Origin: JAIEOG01 sp964519985
GTDB lineage: Bacteria > Bdellovibrionota > FAC87 > UBA2466
Direction of reading: 5' to 3'
Assembly (NCBI GenBank): GCA_964519985.1
Contig: CAZFMF010000014.1
Span: 1-64,000 of the forward strand
DNA length: 64,000 nt
Each line of letters starts with the position of its first letter. The stretch's first letter is position 1. Both the position numbers and the translations under genes were made by a program. Shown one piece after another: positions 17,441 through 26,060 of the stretch. The notes under the pieces were generated by a model. It had not been told where the DNA came from and did not search any database. It worked only from the letters and a program-made list of their open reading frames with translations.

Positions 17441-18547
17441 TTAAAATCCGATGGTGTAGCGCAAAAGAAAACGGCGGTCCGCGCTGCTCTCTTGGCCGAC
17501 CCCTACGTCCTGGGCATAGGTGGCCATTTCAAAATCTCCGCCGCGCACGCGCAGGCCAACACCGCCGGTCGGAAAGAGCTGGTTCGCTCCGGCCCAAATA
17601 AAAAAGCCCCGGCGCGTGATGAACTGAAACCCGAAGTGCAGCCGCTTGCGCAGCGGCAATTGGACCATCTCGATATGCCGGAACTCAGCGCTGAAGCTGG
17701 CGCGGACCCCTTTCCACAGGACCGGGTGCGCGGAAAGGGCGACGTTGAAACTCTGGGGAATCGGATCGGGCACGCCGCTACTGAATGCGTTTAAGAAAGT
17801 GGAAGGCATGAAGCTCGTGTTGAGCATGTCCTTCCAAGTGAAGCCCAAAGTCGGGAGGTAGGAGACGGGCAGCGTCGCCATGATGCCGAGATCGGCGCCG
17901 ATGCCGATCCCTTCCTTCATTAGGGCGGATATCCCGTCGGCGGTGGGCGGTAGGGCCGCATGCGCGTAGGTGCCCTTGAGTTGATTGCGGGCGATACCTT
18001 TCACCGCGACGCCAATTTTCAACATATTCGCGGCGAGATTCGTTGCTCCCCCGATAACGATGCCGTAGTCATTGCCGCTGCGGATGTCGATATTCGTTCC
18101 GTCGGAGATCGCGGCATATTCGTAAGAGCCAAGTAGGGCGATTCCGAAACCGCGCCGGGCAACGGCCGGAACGAAACTCCCTTTGAAAAAGTTGTAGCGG
18201 TTGGGATGGGCCTGAACGGTTTGAAAAAGGCGATTGCGGCCTACCGAACGACCCTCCACCGCGGTGCCCATAAAGCCGGTCGAGAGGTTTCCGTCGAAAG
18301 CGGCGGGGGTGATCTCCCAGTGCTTGAGGGTGGCCTTCGCGAGCCCGGCGGGGTTGTGAAAAAGTGCGGCGTAACCGTAGGCATCGGCCGTCCAGGCGTT
18401 TCCCATCGCCAAGGCCTGGGGGGCGTTGTAAGTTTCAAATATTTCGTCCAGAGCTCGCGCTTGCGGGACAATCAGGACGGAAAGAAGGCAGACAATGGCC
18501 CGAGCCGGGATAGAAAAGTGTTTCGAGGATTCGGCTTTCCGTGCCAT
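17441..18547 (-). CDS. PorV/FadL-like outer-membrane protein, paralog 2
   Basis: 368 residues. A signal peptide (about 1-33, with the hydrophobic core IVCLLSVLIV) precedes QALAMGNAWTADAYGYAALFHNPAGLAK, the same hallmark as its neighbour at 16340-17440. LGIMATLP and a C-terminal YTIGF strand are also shared. The two barrels are tandem paralogs by gene order and motif. They are transcribed divergently from the App1-like gene, with an 87-nt gap. Confidence 0.78.
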   Translation of the reverse strand: MARKAESSKHFSIPARAIVCLLSVLIVPQARALDEIFETYNAPQALAMGNAWTADAYGYAALFHNPAGLAKATLKHWEITPAAFDGNLSTGFMGTAVEGRSVGRNRLFQTVQAHPNRYNFFKGSFVPAVARRGFGIALLGSYEYAAISDGTNIDIRSGNDYGIVIGGATNLAANMLKIGVAVKGIARNQLKGTYAHAALPPTADGISALMKEGIGIGADLGIMATLPVSYLPTLGFTWKDMLNTSFMPSTFLNAFSSGVPDPIPQSFNVALSAHPVLWKGVRASFSAEFRHIEMVQLPLRKRLHFGFQFITRRGFFIWAGANQLFPTGGVGLRVRGGDFEMATYAQDVGVGQESSADRRFLLRYTIGF

Positions 18548-18634
18548 GACGCGGAGTGACTCTTTCCCTTTGAAATTCCACTCCTTTATCGGCAGTTCCG
18601 TTGGAAATCCGATGCTTTTTTGGACGGGGTTGCG

Positions 18635-19735
18635 ATGAGCCGCGTCGACAATCGGGTGCTTCGCAGCAAGCTGCGTTTGACCGACCTGCCGGCTTCGCGG
18701 TGGTGGGGCACACTCGTTCGATTTTCCAAGACAATCGAGGTTTTGATTTTCAAGATTGGGCAGGTATTGGGCCTATACCGGCCGCGAAAATCGATCGTGG
18801 GAATTCCTTCGCTCGCCACCCGCAACTACACTTCGATTCAGGCGATCGTCTACAACGGGACCCAAGAAGAAGTCTTGGGTTTTCGCCCGCGGCGATTGAT
18901 GCACCGCATTTTGCGCGGTCTTCCCGACGTCGAGATGTTCGAGCGGATGCGGTTCCAACTCGCGGTTTCCGAGTACTCGATGCGCACGGTCGATGCGAGC
19001 ACCGAGACCCGCGGCTTTGTTCACCTGCAGGTGCCTTGGCAACTGCCGTGGCGCGCGCCAAAAAAATCGTACCTGCGCATGTCGCCGTTGGGGGTGGAGA
19101 CGCTGGTCGGCCGCATTCGCCTCGGCGATTACGACGTGTACAGTTGCCCGGTCTTTTTTCTCACCGAACAAGTGAAGTGGGTGATCGTGTCGGATATCGA
19201 CGATACGATCAAGGAAAGCAATATCGCTCAGACCACGAGCCTCTCTTCGATTCTGCGCAGCATCTTTCGGGGCAACTACTACACGTACAAGGCCATCGAC
19301 GGAATGGCGGAGCTGTATCGCGAGCTTGCGGCTAAGGGGGCTATGGTCATTTATTTAACCAGCACCCCGTACCAGCTGGCACCGTTCCTGATGAAGTTTC
19401 TACGCGATGCCGGTTTTCCCGAAGGGCCGATTTATTGCCGTTGGTTGGGAATCAAACGCTTCGGACATAAATGGCGCATGCTCCATCGCATCTTGAGCAA
19501 TATGGAGGGGCAGCGGGTGTTTCTGATCGGGGATAGCGGTGAGCAAGACCTGCAGATCTACCGACGCATTTGCGATACCGAAGCCTTTCGTGAAAAAATC
19601 GAGAAGGTTTTGATTCGCCACGTTCCGGGCAGCCGCTTGCCCGCTCTGGTCGACGCGCGGGAGAATCTCTACGGAGATATTTCGGCCCTGCGGACGCATC
19701 TGGCGCCGGCACTCGAATCCGAAACCCCGACTTGA
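18635..19735 (+). CDS. App1-type (DUF2183) phosphatase
   Basis: 366 residues from ATG 18635. The catalytic core starts at VIVSDIDDTIKESN (about 183-196, HAD-like DxDxT), followed by YLTSTPYQL (motif II) and FLIGDSGEQDLQIY (motif III). This is the App1 catalytic domain (lipin/LNS2-related), and family members dephosphorylate phosphatidate. The N-terminal 180 residues hold a predicted beta-rich domain. No signal peptide is seen, so a cytoplasmic, membrane-lipid role is inferred. A TTG 15 nt earlier is an alternative start. Confidence 0.82.
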   Translation: MSRVDNRVLRSKLRLTDLPASRWWGTLVRFSKTIEVLIFKIGQVLGLYRPRKSIVGIPSLATRNYTSIQAIVYNGTQEEVLGFRPRRLMHRILRGLPDVEMFERMRFQLAVSEYSMRTVDASTETRGFVHLQVPWQLPWRAPKKSYLRMSPLGVETLVGRIRLGDYDVYSCPVFFLTEQVKWVIVSDIDDTIKESNIAQTTSLSSILRSIFRGNYYTYKAIDGMAELYRELAAKGAMVIYLTSTPYQLAPFLMKFLRDAGFPEGPIYCRWLGIKRFGHKWRMLHRILSNMEGQRVFLIGDSGEQDLQIYRRICDTEAFREKIEKVLIRHVPGSRLPALVDARENLYGDISALRTHLAPALESETPT

Positions 19736-19797
19736 AGGCGCGGTGCGTTGGCGTTTTTCGCCGGGCCGCGTTCAGTTCACGTCCGGCTGACTTCTTT

Positions 19798-19806
19798 TGA
19801 TACAAT
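19798..19806 (+). promoter_or_regulatory. Candidate extended -10 promoter
   Basis: TGA precedes TACAAT (19801-19806), 35 nt before the ATG at 19842. No -35 match is seen. Confidence 0.4.
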
Positions 19807-19841
19807 ACGCAAAGGTGCATCCTACCCCACGCAGCTTAGTC

Positions 19842-20594
19842 ATGGTTCTGCGACGGTTCTCGTTGCTCGGCTGTCTGCTTGCGATCTTTTTTTCCGGCAA
19901 CGCCTTCGCCGCCGGCAAGGGCGCAAACGTCCATTGCGTGGGCGGCTGCCCCAGCTTCTACATTGCTCCCCGTTTGGCGTTTGGCCGCCTATCGGTCACC
20001 GATCCGGCGGGCGGTGCGGTGGCGGATTTTGTTTCGGACACCGCGCTGGGCGTGGAGACAAACTACGAGCTCATCGGCGGTCCGGCGTTCTCGCTTTTCT
20101 TATTTTACGCGTTGGACAAGATGGCTTACGTTCCGCCGACTGGTCGGTCGATTGCACCGACGTCTTCGCTGTTAAATACCCTTCGCCTGATGGCTTTCTA
20201 CAAAGAGATCGACGGGAGGTTTTTCTTTGGGTTGGGCGGCGAGTATCGCCAATCGTTTTTCCTCGACCGCGTGAATTCCACCGAATTCGTTTTCGAGAAG
20301 CACTTCATTCCGCGCGGATTGCTTCAAGTCCTGATCCGCCTTTGGGGCGGAGGGAAGGGTGGGGGCACGGCCGCCTTTCTGGAGTTGGAAGGGGGCTACC
20401 GGCTCGGCGTTCAAGCCACGTCGATTACGATCGACGGCGGTCTGGACTTCGGCGGCCAATTTTTCTACTTCATTCCCGTCGATAAGATCGATTTGCGGTT
20501 GGGATTGCGCGGTGGGTTGGAACAGTTTCCATCCACGCCACGCAATCAGAAAAACCTGGTCTTCACTGCACTCGTGGGCCTCGTCTTCAAATGA
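19842..20594 (+). CDS. Secreted, probably outer-membrane barrel protein
   Basis: 250 residues from ATG 19842, chosen because the signal peptide MVLRRFSLLGCLLAIFFSGNAFAA starts there. The frame is open upstream to 19797. The mature protein has two early Cys (HCVGGC), many amphipathic strands, and a final strand FTALVGLVFK typical of barrels. It resembles the 10015-10533 product only in type. No family is recognised. Its TGA stop forms part of the extended -10 of the next gene. Confidence 0.7.
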   Translation: MVLRRFSLLGCLLAIFFSGNAFAAGKGANVHCVGGCPSFYIAPRLAFGRLSVTDPAGGAVADFVSDTALGVETNYELIGGPAFSLFLFYALDKMAYVPPTGRSIAPTSSLLNTLRLMAFYKEIDGRFFFGLGGEYRQSFFLDRVNSTEFVFEKHFIPRGLLQVLIRLWGGGKGGGTAAFLELEGGYRLGVQATSITIDGGLDFGGQFFYFIPVDKIDLRLGLRGGLEQFPSTPRNQKNLVFTALVGLVFK

Positions 20595-20600
20595 TATAAT
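20592..20600 (+). promoter_or_regulatory. Extended -10 promoter positioned for a leaderless transcript
   Basis: TGA (the stop codon of the upstream gene) followed by TATAAT (20595-20600) makes a perfect -10 with an extended TGn. Only six bases (TCTTCT) separate it from ATG 20607, so a start 6-8 nt downstream of the -10 would fall on or beside the A of the ATG. No Shine-Dalgarno sequence is present. Confidence 0.55.
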
Positions 20601-20606
20601 TCTTCT

Positions 20607-21383
20607 ATGCTAAAAAAACTCACTGCCTTCGTTTTGGTGGCTTGGGCGCTTCCCGCCTTGGCCCTGAAAACCGCTTACGTTTCCTTCGACCACCCGGATG
20701 GTTGGCGCTGTGAACTTTCGCAAGGGGTTTGGATTTGCCAGAGCACGCTGGAAGGCGAACGGCGCGAGTCGGTGGTGCTTTCCATTGCGACGATGGCGAC
20801 GGAGTGGGACAGCGTCGACAACTACCTCGAGTATCTGAAAAAGCCGCGCACGATCACCGACGATCAGGGTAAGGCGGTGCAATCGGAAGTAAAGTACGCA
20901 CGTAAGCGCGATATCAATGGCGTGACTTGGGTGGATTCGTTGCAGGCGAATTCCGAGCTTCCGGGTTTCTGGTCGCGTTACGTTGCGACCGTGCACAACA
21001 AACTCGCGATCCTCATCACCTACGTGGTTTCCGATGAGCAATACAAACGGCTCGCGCCACAATTCGATCGCATGGTGGCTTCGTTGCGCCCGAATGCCGA
21101 GTTCGATTTGAATATTGCCTCAAAGCAGGGCGAGACCCCGTTGCCGGGCGCCGCGAAGCTCGGACCTTCCACGGCGAATATTTTACGGGATAAGTTGAAA
21201 CCGACGGCAGGTTTGTCGACGAAACTTTCCGCGGACACGTCTTCCGATTCGGAAGGGGAGTCCGGCGGGATGGGATCGATTCTTGGCGTTGCGGCCTTGG
21301 GCGGAATCACCGTTTGGTACGTTTTACGCCGTCGCAAGAACCAGAAGAAGGGCCCACCGCCCCCCGGTCAGCGCGCGGCTTAG
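20607..21383 (+). CDS. Exported protein with C-terminal Gly-rich membrane anchor
   Basis: 258 residues. A signal peptide (MLKKLTAFVLVAWALPALA) is followed by a soluble domain (about 20-175) with two Cys near 35 and 45. A Ser/Asp/Gly linker (about 205-225, SSDSEGESGG) leads to one transmembrane helix (about 228-245) and a basic end RRRKNQKKG. The GG-helix-RRR order resembles GlyGly-CTERM sorting tails, but the match is loose. No family is recognised for the soluble domain. The stop overlaps that of the convergent TolC-like gene. The likely promoter is leaderless (see 20592). Confidence 0.72.
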   Translation: MLKKLTAFVLVAWALPALALKTAYVSFDHPDGWRCELSQGVWICQSTLEGERRESVVLSIATMATEWDSVDNYLEYLKKPRTITDDQGKAVQSEVKYARKRDINGVTWVDSLQANSELPGFWSRYVATVHNKLAILITYVVSDEQYKRLAPQFDRMVASLRPNAEFDLNIASKQGETPLPGAAKLGPSTANILRDKLKPTAGLSTKLSADTSSDSEGESGGMGSILGVAALGGITVWYVLRRRKNQKKGPPPPGQRAA

Positions 21384-22735
21384 TACTTCAATTCCGCGAT
21401 TTCGGTGCCGACGGCTTTGCTCAACTTCGCGAGCGCCGCGTTGAATTGGTAGACGGTCAAAATGTAATTCATCCGCGATTCGCCATCGCCTTCTAAAGAC
21501 TCCAAGAGATCCTTGGGTGCGGTCACGCCGATGGAATAGCCCATCGCATTTCCGACGAACCACTTGCGGCCCGTTTTTTTGCGGCGCTCGGCGATTTCCA
21601 AACCTTGGCGGGCTTGCTCGAGCTCCCAGTACGCGCGACTGACGTCGAGCTCAATGCCGGGGACCGCGTACTTTTCCGTCGCTTGTAACTTCATCGCTTG
21701 GGCGCGTTCTTCGCCCGCTTCCGCCGAATGCCGCGCAAACTCGAGATCCAGTCGCAGGCCCAGCGCGACGCCCCCTTGCAATCGATTGAAAGGATCCTGC
21801 GCGTAAAAGCTGGTCTGACGGGTGCGCACCGGCGACCAGTTGAGGTCCGCCATCGCCGCCACGAAAAGCGTGGGGTAACTCTGGGCGTCCTTGGCATCGG
21901 CGAGCGCGTTGCGCGCCGCTTGTCCGGCCGCCAGCGCCTTAAATTCCGGGCGGTGAGCGCGGGCTAGCTTCAAATAATCCTCGAGCGGTTTTTTCTCGTA
22001 CTTCTGCGGTTCCAAGCCAGTGTTGCTCACCGATCCGAAAGCACCGCCCGTCATCCACAGCACCGCCTTTTGGGCGGTTTGCCGTCCTTGCTGGGTGTAC
22101 AGCTTTTTCTGCGAGAGATCATCGAGCGCGATTTTGAGTCGGGCGAGGTCGTGCGGTTTCACCTCAGACTTCTTGCCCTTCTTGCTACCTTCCTCGGCTT
22201 CTTTCACGGCTTCGCCCAAAAACTCAGTCAGGTTGTTGACGAGTTTTTCGAGATCGCACGCCATCAAGTACGAGTAGTAAAAGTCTTTGGCGGAAGCGAG
22301 AATCTCATTGCGCTTCACCTTGGCCAGTTCCTGGTTGGCGAGGAGCTGATTGTCGGCGGCTTTGCGGTAGTTGCCAAGTTGGCCGAAGGTGTAGATCGGC
22401 TGAACGATCTGGGTTTGGCTGCTGAGCCAAGGACCCCACTTGCTCCAATCGCGCGTGACGGCGACGGCGTTGCCCTTTTCTTCGAAAATGGGCGAGGCCA
22501 AGATCGTCGTTGTCCCCTTCGGCCACATGGCCGCTTTCGCACGCTCGACCTGTTGGCGCGCGATTTCCACGTCACCTTCTGATTCTTGAATCTGCCCGTT
22601 GTTGGCGAGGACCGCCTTCAGAATCACTTCGAGATTGGGCGCCTCGGTATTGGAGAGGGAACCGGATGCTGCGGCGTTCAGGACAAGGCTGCCTGAAAAA
22701 GCTAAAATAGTGAGGAGCGTTTGGACCGAATTCAT
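21380..22735 (-). CDS. TolC-family outer-membrane efflux protein
   Basis: 451 residues from ATG 22735, which has GAGG 9 nt upstream; an ATG at 22750 is possible. After a signal peptide (MNSVQTLLTILAFSGSLVLNAAAS) come the two repeated alpha-hairpin halves of TolC/OEP proteins: IEIARQQVERAKAAMWP-type helices, IVQPIYTFGQ, and in the second half YWELEQARQGLEIAERR. TolC proteins form trimeric channels joining inner-membrane pumps to the outside. No pump gene is adjacent. KKGKKSEVKPHDLARLK marks the boundary between halves. Confidence 0.85.
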   Translation of the reverse strand: MNSVQTLLTILAFSGSLVLNAAASGSLSNTEAPNLEVILKAVLANNGQIQESEGDVEIARQQVERAKAAMWPKGTTTILASPIFEEKGNAVAVTRDWSKWGPWLSSQTQIVQPIYTFGQLGNYRKAADNQLLANQELAKVKRNEILASAKDFYYSYLMACDLEKLVNNLTEFLGEAVKEAEEGSKKGKKSEVKPHDLARLKIALDDLSQKKLYTQQGRQTAQKAVLWMTGGAFGSVSNTGLEPQKYEKKPLEDYLKLARAHRPEFKALAAGQAARNALADAKDAQSYPTLFVAAMADLNWSPVRTRQTSFYAQDPFNRLQGGVALGLRLDLEFARHSAEAGEERAQAMKLQATEKYAVPGIELDVSRAYWELEQARQGLEIAERRKKTGRKWFVGNAMGYSIGVTAPKDLLESLEGDGESRMNYILTVYQFNAALAKLSKAVGTEIAELKY

Positions 22736-22748
22736 TCCTTTAAACCTC

Positions 22749-24335
22749 ATGCCTGCCCGCGACCACTTACTCCAAATTCAACGCAGCCTCTACGATCGTT
22801 TCCGATCGAGCGCCCGGCAATCCGTGGGTGACTTGAGTCCACCTTTACGAAAATACTTCCAGGAATACCAGCGCGAACTGGTTGATTATAAAGCCCTTTC
22901 ATCCCACGCGGAGTTGGTGGGGGCCTTCCTCCGGGCCGACATTTTTGTGTGCGGAGACTACCACACCCTGCCGGAAGCTCAAAGAACCGTGCTGCGCTTG
23001 CTCACCGACTCGATCGCCCGGCTGCGGGCCAAGCGACGAAGGCCGGTTTTAGCTTTAGAAATGCTTCGCCCCAGCCACAACCCCACCGTCCGGCAGTACC
23101 TTTCGGGACGCCTAAACGAGCGCGATTTTCTCAATGAAATCGGGTTTGACCGGAACTGGGGCTTTGATTGGGCCAATTACCGGCCGCTTTTCGAGCTGGC
23201 CCGAAAAGAGGGGATTCGCCTCGTGGGTTTGAATGCCTCGCCCAAGGGACGAAAACCGACCCTTCAGCAGCGCGATCGGTTCGCCGCCCGGGTTTTAGCG
23301 GGAATCGTGCGTACGGATCCCCGCGCCACCGTCTTGGCACTGGTGGGAGATCTGCACCTGGCGCAGAACCATTTGCCTTCGGCGCTGAAAAAAGAGTTTG
23401 GCAAACGCGATCCGCGCAAAGTGGTGGTGCTGCATCAGAATCCGGAACGCATTTACTGGAAACTCGCGTCGCGGGGACTCGAGCAGCAAGGCCGAGTTTT
23501 GAAACTCAAACGCGATGTCTATTGCGTCATGAACACACCCCCCTGGGTAAAACTTCAAAGTTACCTGCGCTGGTTGGATTGGACGGACGGCGCCCATGAA
23601 ACGACCGACGAGTTCCTCGACTTTCTGAAGACGCTCCAGAAATGCCTGGGGATTGACCGGCCGGTCGACGACGGGTTTGAAATCGTCTGGGGCCCGGGCG
23701 ATAGCGGGAAGACGGGGCGCATCCGCCCTTTCCAACGCCGTTTCCGTCGGAAAATTCTCGAAGCGGTGGGAAGCTACTTTGTTCCCGAAGAAACGCGCGT
23801 ACTGCTCACGAACGCCAGCGTGAATTCCGCGGCGACTCAGGCCGCGATATATCTGCACGCGCGACTCAGTGGCCGCAAGCGTTCCTTCGAATTCCCGCGC
23901 CAAGATTTCTACCCCGCGATTTGGGTGGAGGCTCTGGGTTTTCTAGGATCCAAATTCATCAATCCCCAACGACGGTGTTTCGGTCCCCGCGATTTCAAAG
24001 CCCTGATTGAAAAAGAACCGCTCGCCCGCGCGGTCGCGGCCCACTGGGACGCAGAAAAGCAGGCCGCCTTTCAAGGGCGTTTCGCCGGTGTGTCGCTGCC
24101 GGCGCGCGCCACCACGCCCGAACGCGCCGTCTTTTTCTATCGCGTCGCCCGTTGCCTGGGGCGCATCCTGGGCGCTGCTCTTTACGCCGGCTTGGGTGCC
24201 AATCGCGTGAAGCCCGCGGAAATTCGCGCTCTGTTTGAGAACCCGTTTTCCGACGGTAAGAAGGCGCTCGCGCTCTATCTCGAATGGACGCGCCGGCTCG
24301 ACCAAACGGCCTTACGCGAAAACGTTCGCTACTGA
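22749..24335 (+). CDS. ChaN-like (haem-binding/Tiki-fold) protein, long form
   Basis: 528 residues from ATG 22749. The ChaN/DUF399-type domain covers about 50-250, with VCGDYHTLPEAQRTVLRLL (analogous to the GExHxxxxH motif of the fold), LALEMLRPSHNP and LVGDLHLAQNHLP. Family members bind haem or are metal-dependent hydrolases. The C-terminal 270 residues are helical and not recognised. No signal peptide is seen, unlike E. coli-type ChaN lipoproteins. Its start lies 13 nt from the likely TolC start on the other strand. TAAAAT at 22703-22708 inside tolC is a possible -10. Confidence 0.72.
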   Translation: MPARDHLLQIQRSLYDRFRSSARQSVGDLSPPLRKYFQEYQRELVDYKALSSHAELVGAFLRADIFVCGDYHTLPEAQRTVLRLLTDSIARLRAKRRRPVLALEMLRPSHNPTVRQYLSGRLNERDFLNEIGFDRNWGFDWANYRPLFELARKEGIRLVGLNASPKGRKPTLQQRDRFAARVLAGIVRTDPRATVLALVGDLHLAQNHLPSALKKEFGKRDPRKVVVLHQNPERIYWKLASRGLEQQGRVLKLKRDVYCVMNTPPWVKLQSYLRWLDWTDGAHETTDEFLDFLKTLQKCLGIDRPVDDGFEIVWGPGDSGKTGRIRPFQRRFRRKILEAVGSYFVPEETRVLLTNASVNSAATQAAIYLHARLSGRKRSFEFPRQDFYPAIWVEALGFLGSKFINPQRRCFGPRDFKALIEKEPLARAVAAHWDAEKQAAFQGRFAGVSLPARATTPERAVFFYRVARCLGRILGAALYAGLGANRVKPAEIRALFENPFSDGKKALALYLEWTRRLDQTALRENVRY

Positions 24336-24354
24336 CCGTCCTTCCGAGCTTCGA

Positions 24355-24442
24355 GTCATTCCGAGCGTAGCGAAAGAAACTCGCGCGAAGCGCGGCGGGA
24401 TTGCTTCGTCCGCGGGCCGTCTGGCCCGCTCCACGCAATGAC
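24355..24442. repeat. GTCATTGCGAG-family palindromic repeat, diverged copy
   Basis: The segment starts GTCATTCCGAGCGTAGCGA and ends CACGCAATGAC, so its ends are inverted repeats. Inside are CTCGCGCGA, GATTGCTTCG and a GCGGGCC..GGCCCGC hairpin. It shares GTCATT, GATTGCTTCG and GCAATGAC with copies at 28068, 46884 and 54442. It lies between the ChaN-like gene and the carboxylase operon. Confidence 0.65.
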
Positions 24443-24497
24443 CGATACCCGCCCCTTTCTTGACTCATTCCTACCCCAGTGGTTTCATGCCTGGCTT

Positions 24498-26048
24498 ATG
24501 AATTTAGAAGAAAAGTTCCAGGATCTTTCGCGCAAAAATCAGGTCGCCGAGCTAGGCGGAGGACCCGCCCGTATCGAGGCCCAGCACCAACGCGGCAAGA
24601 TGACCGCAAGGGAGCGCATCGAATTTTTTCTCGATGAAGGCAGCTTCTGCGAAATCGGAAAATTCGTGACTCACCGCTGTGCCGATTTCGGCATGGAAGA
24701 ACAAAAGATCCCGGGCGACGGGGTGGTCACCGGATACGGAACGGTTTCCGGGCGGACCGTTTATGTCTACGCTCAAGACTTCACGGTCTTTGGTGGCTCG
24801 CTTTCCGGCGCGCAGGCCGGCAAGATTTGCAAGATTCTCGACCTCGCGATGAAGAACGGTGCCCCGGTCGTGGGTATCAACGATTCCGGTGGCGCGCGCA
24901 TTCAAGAAGGGGTCGAATCCTTGGGCGGGTACGCGGAGCTTTTCTGGCGCAACACCATGGCCTCGGGCGTGGTGCCGCAGATCACGGCGATCATGGGGCC
25001 CTCGGCGGGCGGCGCGGTGTACAGCCCGGCACTCACGGACTTCATCTTCATGGTGAAGAAATCCAGCTACATGTTTTTGACCGGTCCCGATGTCATTAAA
25101 ACGGTGACCCACGAAGAAGTGACGATGGAAGAGTTGGGGGGCGCCGTGACCCACAGCGCGCGCAGCGGCGTTTGCCATTTCGCCAGCGACGACGAGAAGA
25201 GCTGTTTGTTGCTCATCCGCGAACTTCTCAGCTACCTTCCTTCCAATAACGTCGAAGATGTTCCGGTCGTCAAAACGGATGACCCACCGACCCGCCAGGA
25301 GTCCAAACTGCGGACTTTGATTCCCGACAATTCGCGCCAGGCCTACGACATTAAAGAAGTCGTGGAAGCGGTGGTCGACGGCAATCATTTCTTCGAGTGC
25401 CAGAAAGACTTCGCCGCCAATATCGTGGTGGGCTTCGCGCGTTTGAATGGCCGCAGCGTTGGGATCGTGGCGAACCAGCCAAAGGTTTTGGCCGGTTGCT
25501 TGGATAACAACGCATCGATGAAAGCGGCGCGTTTCATCCGCTTCTGCGATGCTTTCAACATCCCGGTGATTTCGTTCGTCGACGTTCCGGGCTTTTTGCC
25601 CGGCACCGAGCAGGAGTTCGGCGGCATCATTCGCCATGGGGCGAAACTGCTCTATGCCTACGCCGAAGCGACGGTACCCAAGATCACCGTCATCACCCGC
25701 AAGGCCTACGGCGGCGCCTATTGCGTGATGTCGTCCAAGCACCTACGTTCGGATATCAACTACGCTTACCCGACCGCGGAAATTGCGGTGATGGGGGCAG
25801 ACGGTGCGGTGGCCATTATTCACCGTTCGGAAATTCAAAAAGCGGGCGATGCGACCAAGGAAAAGGCGCGGTTGGTGCAGGAGTACACCGACACCTTCGC
25901 GACGCCTTATAAGGCGGCCGAATTGGGCTTTGTCGATGAAGTGATCTACCCGGAGCAAACGCGCCAGAAGCTGATCCAGGCTTTGGAAATGCTCAAGAAC
26001 AAGCGCGACAAAATGCCGCACAAAAAGCACGGGAACATCCCGCTCTAA
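24498..26048 (+). CDS. pccB: Acyl-CoA (propionyl-CoA) carboxylase, carboxyltransferase subunit
   Basis: 516 residues, the normal PccB length. ATG 24498 gives the usual N-terminus (MNLEEKFQDLSRKNQVAELGGG); the longer frame from 24438 begins inside a repeat and is rejected. Carboxyltransferase motifs are GGARIQEGVESLGGY, IMGPSAGGAVYSPALTDFIFMV and GGIIRHGAKLLYAYAEATVPKITVI. It transfers CO2 from biotin to acyl-CoA, with propionyl-CoA favoured by family resemblance and the mutase in this window. It is first in a three-gene operon. TTGACT (24460-24465) may be its -35. Confidence 0.9.
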   Translation: MNLEEKFQDLSRKNQVAELGGGPARIEAQHQRGKMTARERIEFFLDEGSFCEIGKFVTHRCADFGMEEQKIPGDGVVTGYGTVSGRTVYVYAQDFTVFGGSLSGAQAGKICKILDLAMKNGAPVVGINDSGGARIQEGVESLGGYAELFWRNTMASGVVPQITAIMGPSAGGAVYSPALTDFIFMVKKSSYMFLTGPDVIKTVTHEEVTMEELGGAVTHSARSGVCHFASDDEKSCLLLIRELLSYLPSNNVEDVPVVKTDDPPTRQESKLRTLIPDNSRQAYDIKEVVEAVVDGNHFFECQKDFAANIVVGFARLNGRSVGIVANQPKVLAGCLDNNASMKAARFIRFCDAFNIPVISFVDVPGFLPGTEQEFGGIIRHGAKLLYAYAEATVPKITVITRKAYGGAYCVMSSKHLRSDINYAYPTAEIAVMGADGAVAIIHRSEIQKAGDATKEKARLVQEYTDTFATPYKAAELGFVDEVIYPEQTRQKLIQALEMLKNKRDKMPHKKHGNIPL

Positions 26049-26060
26049 TACGAGGAAACG

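Noticed and set aside
24438..24497. Upstream start for pccB at 24438
   Set aside because: The first 20 codons begin inside the GCAATGAC end of a repeat and do not match carboxyltransferase N-termini.
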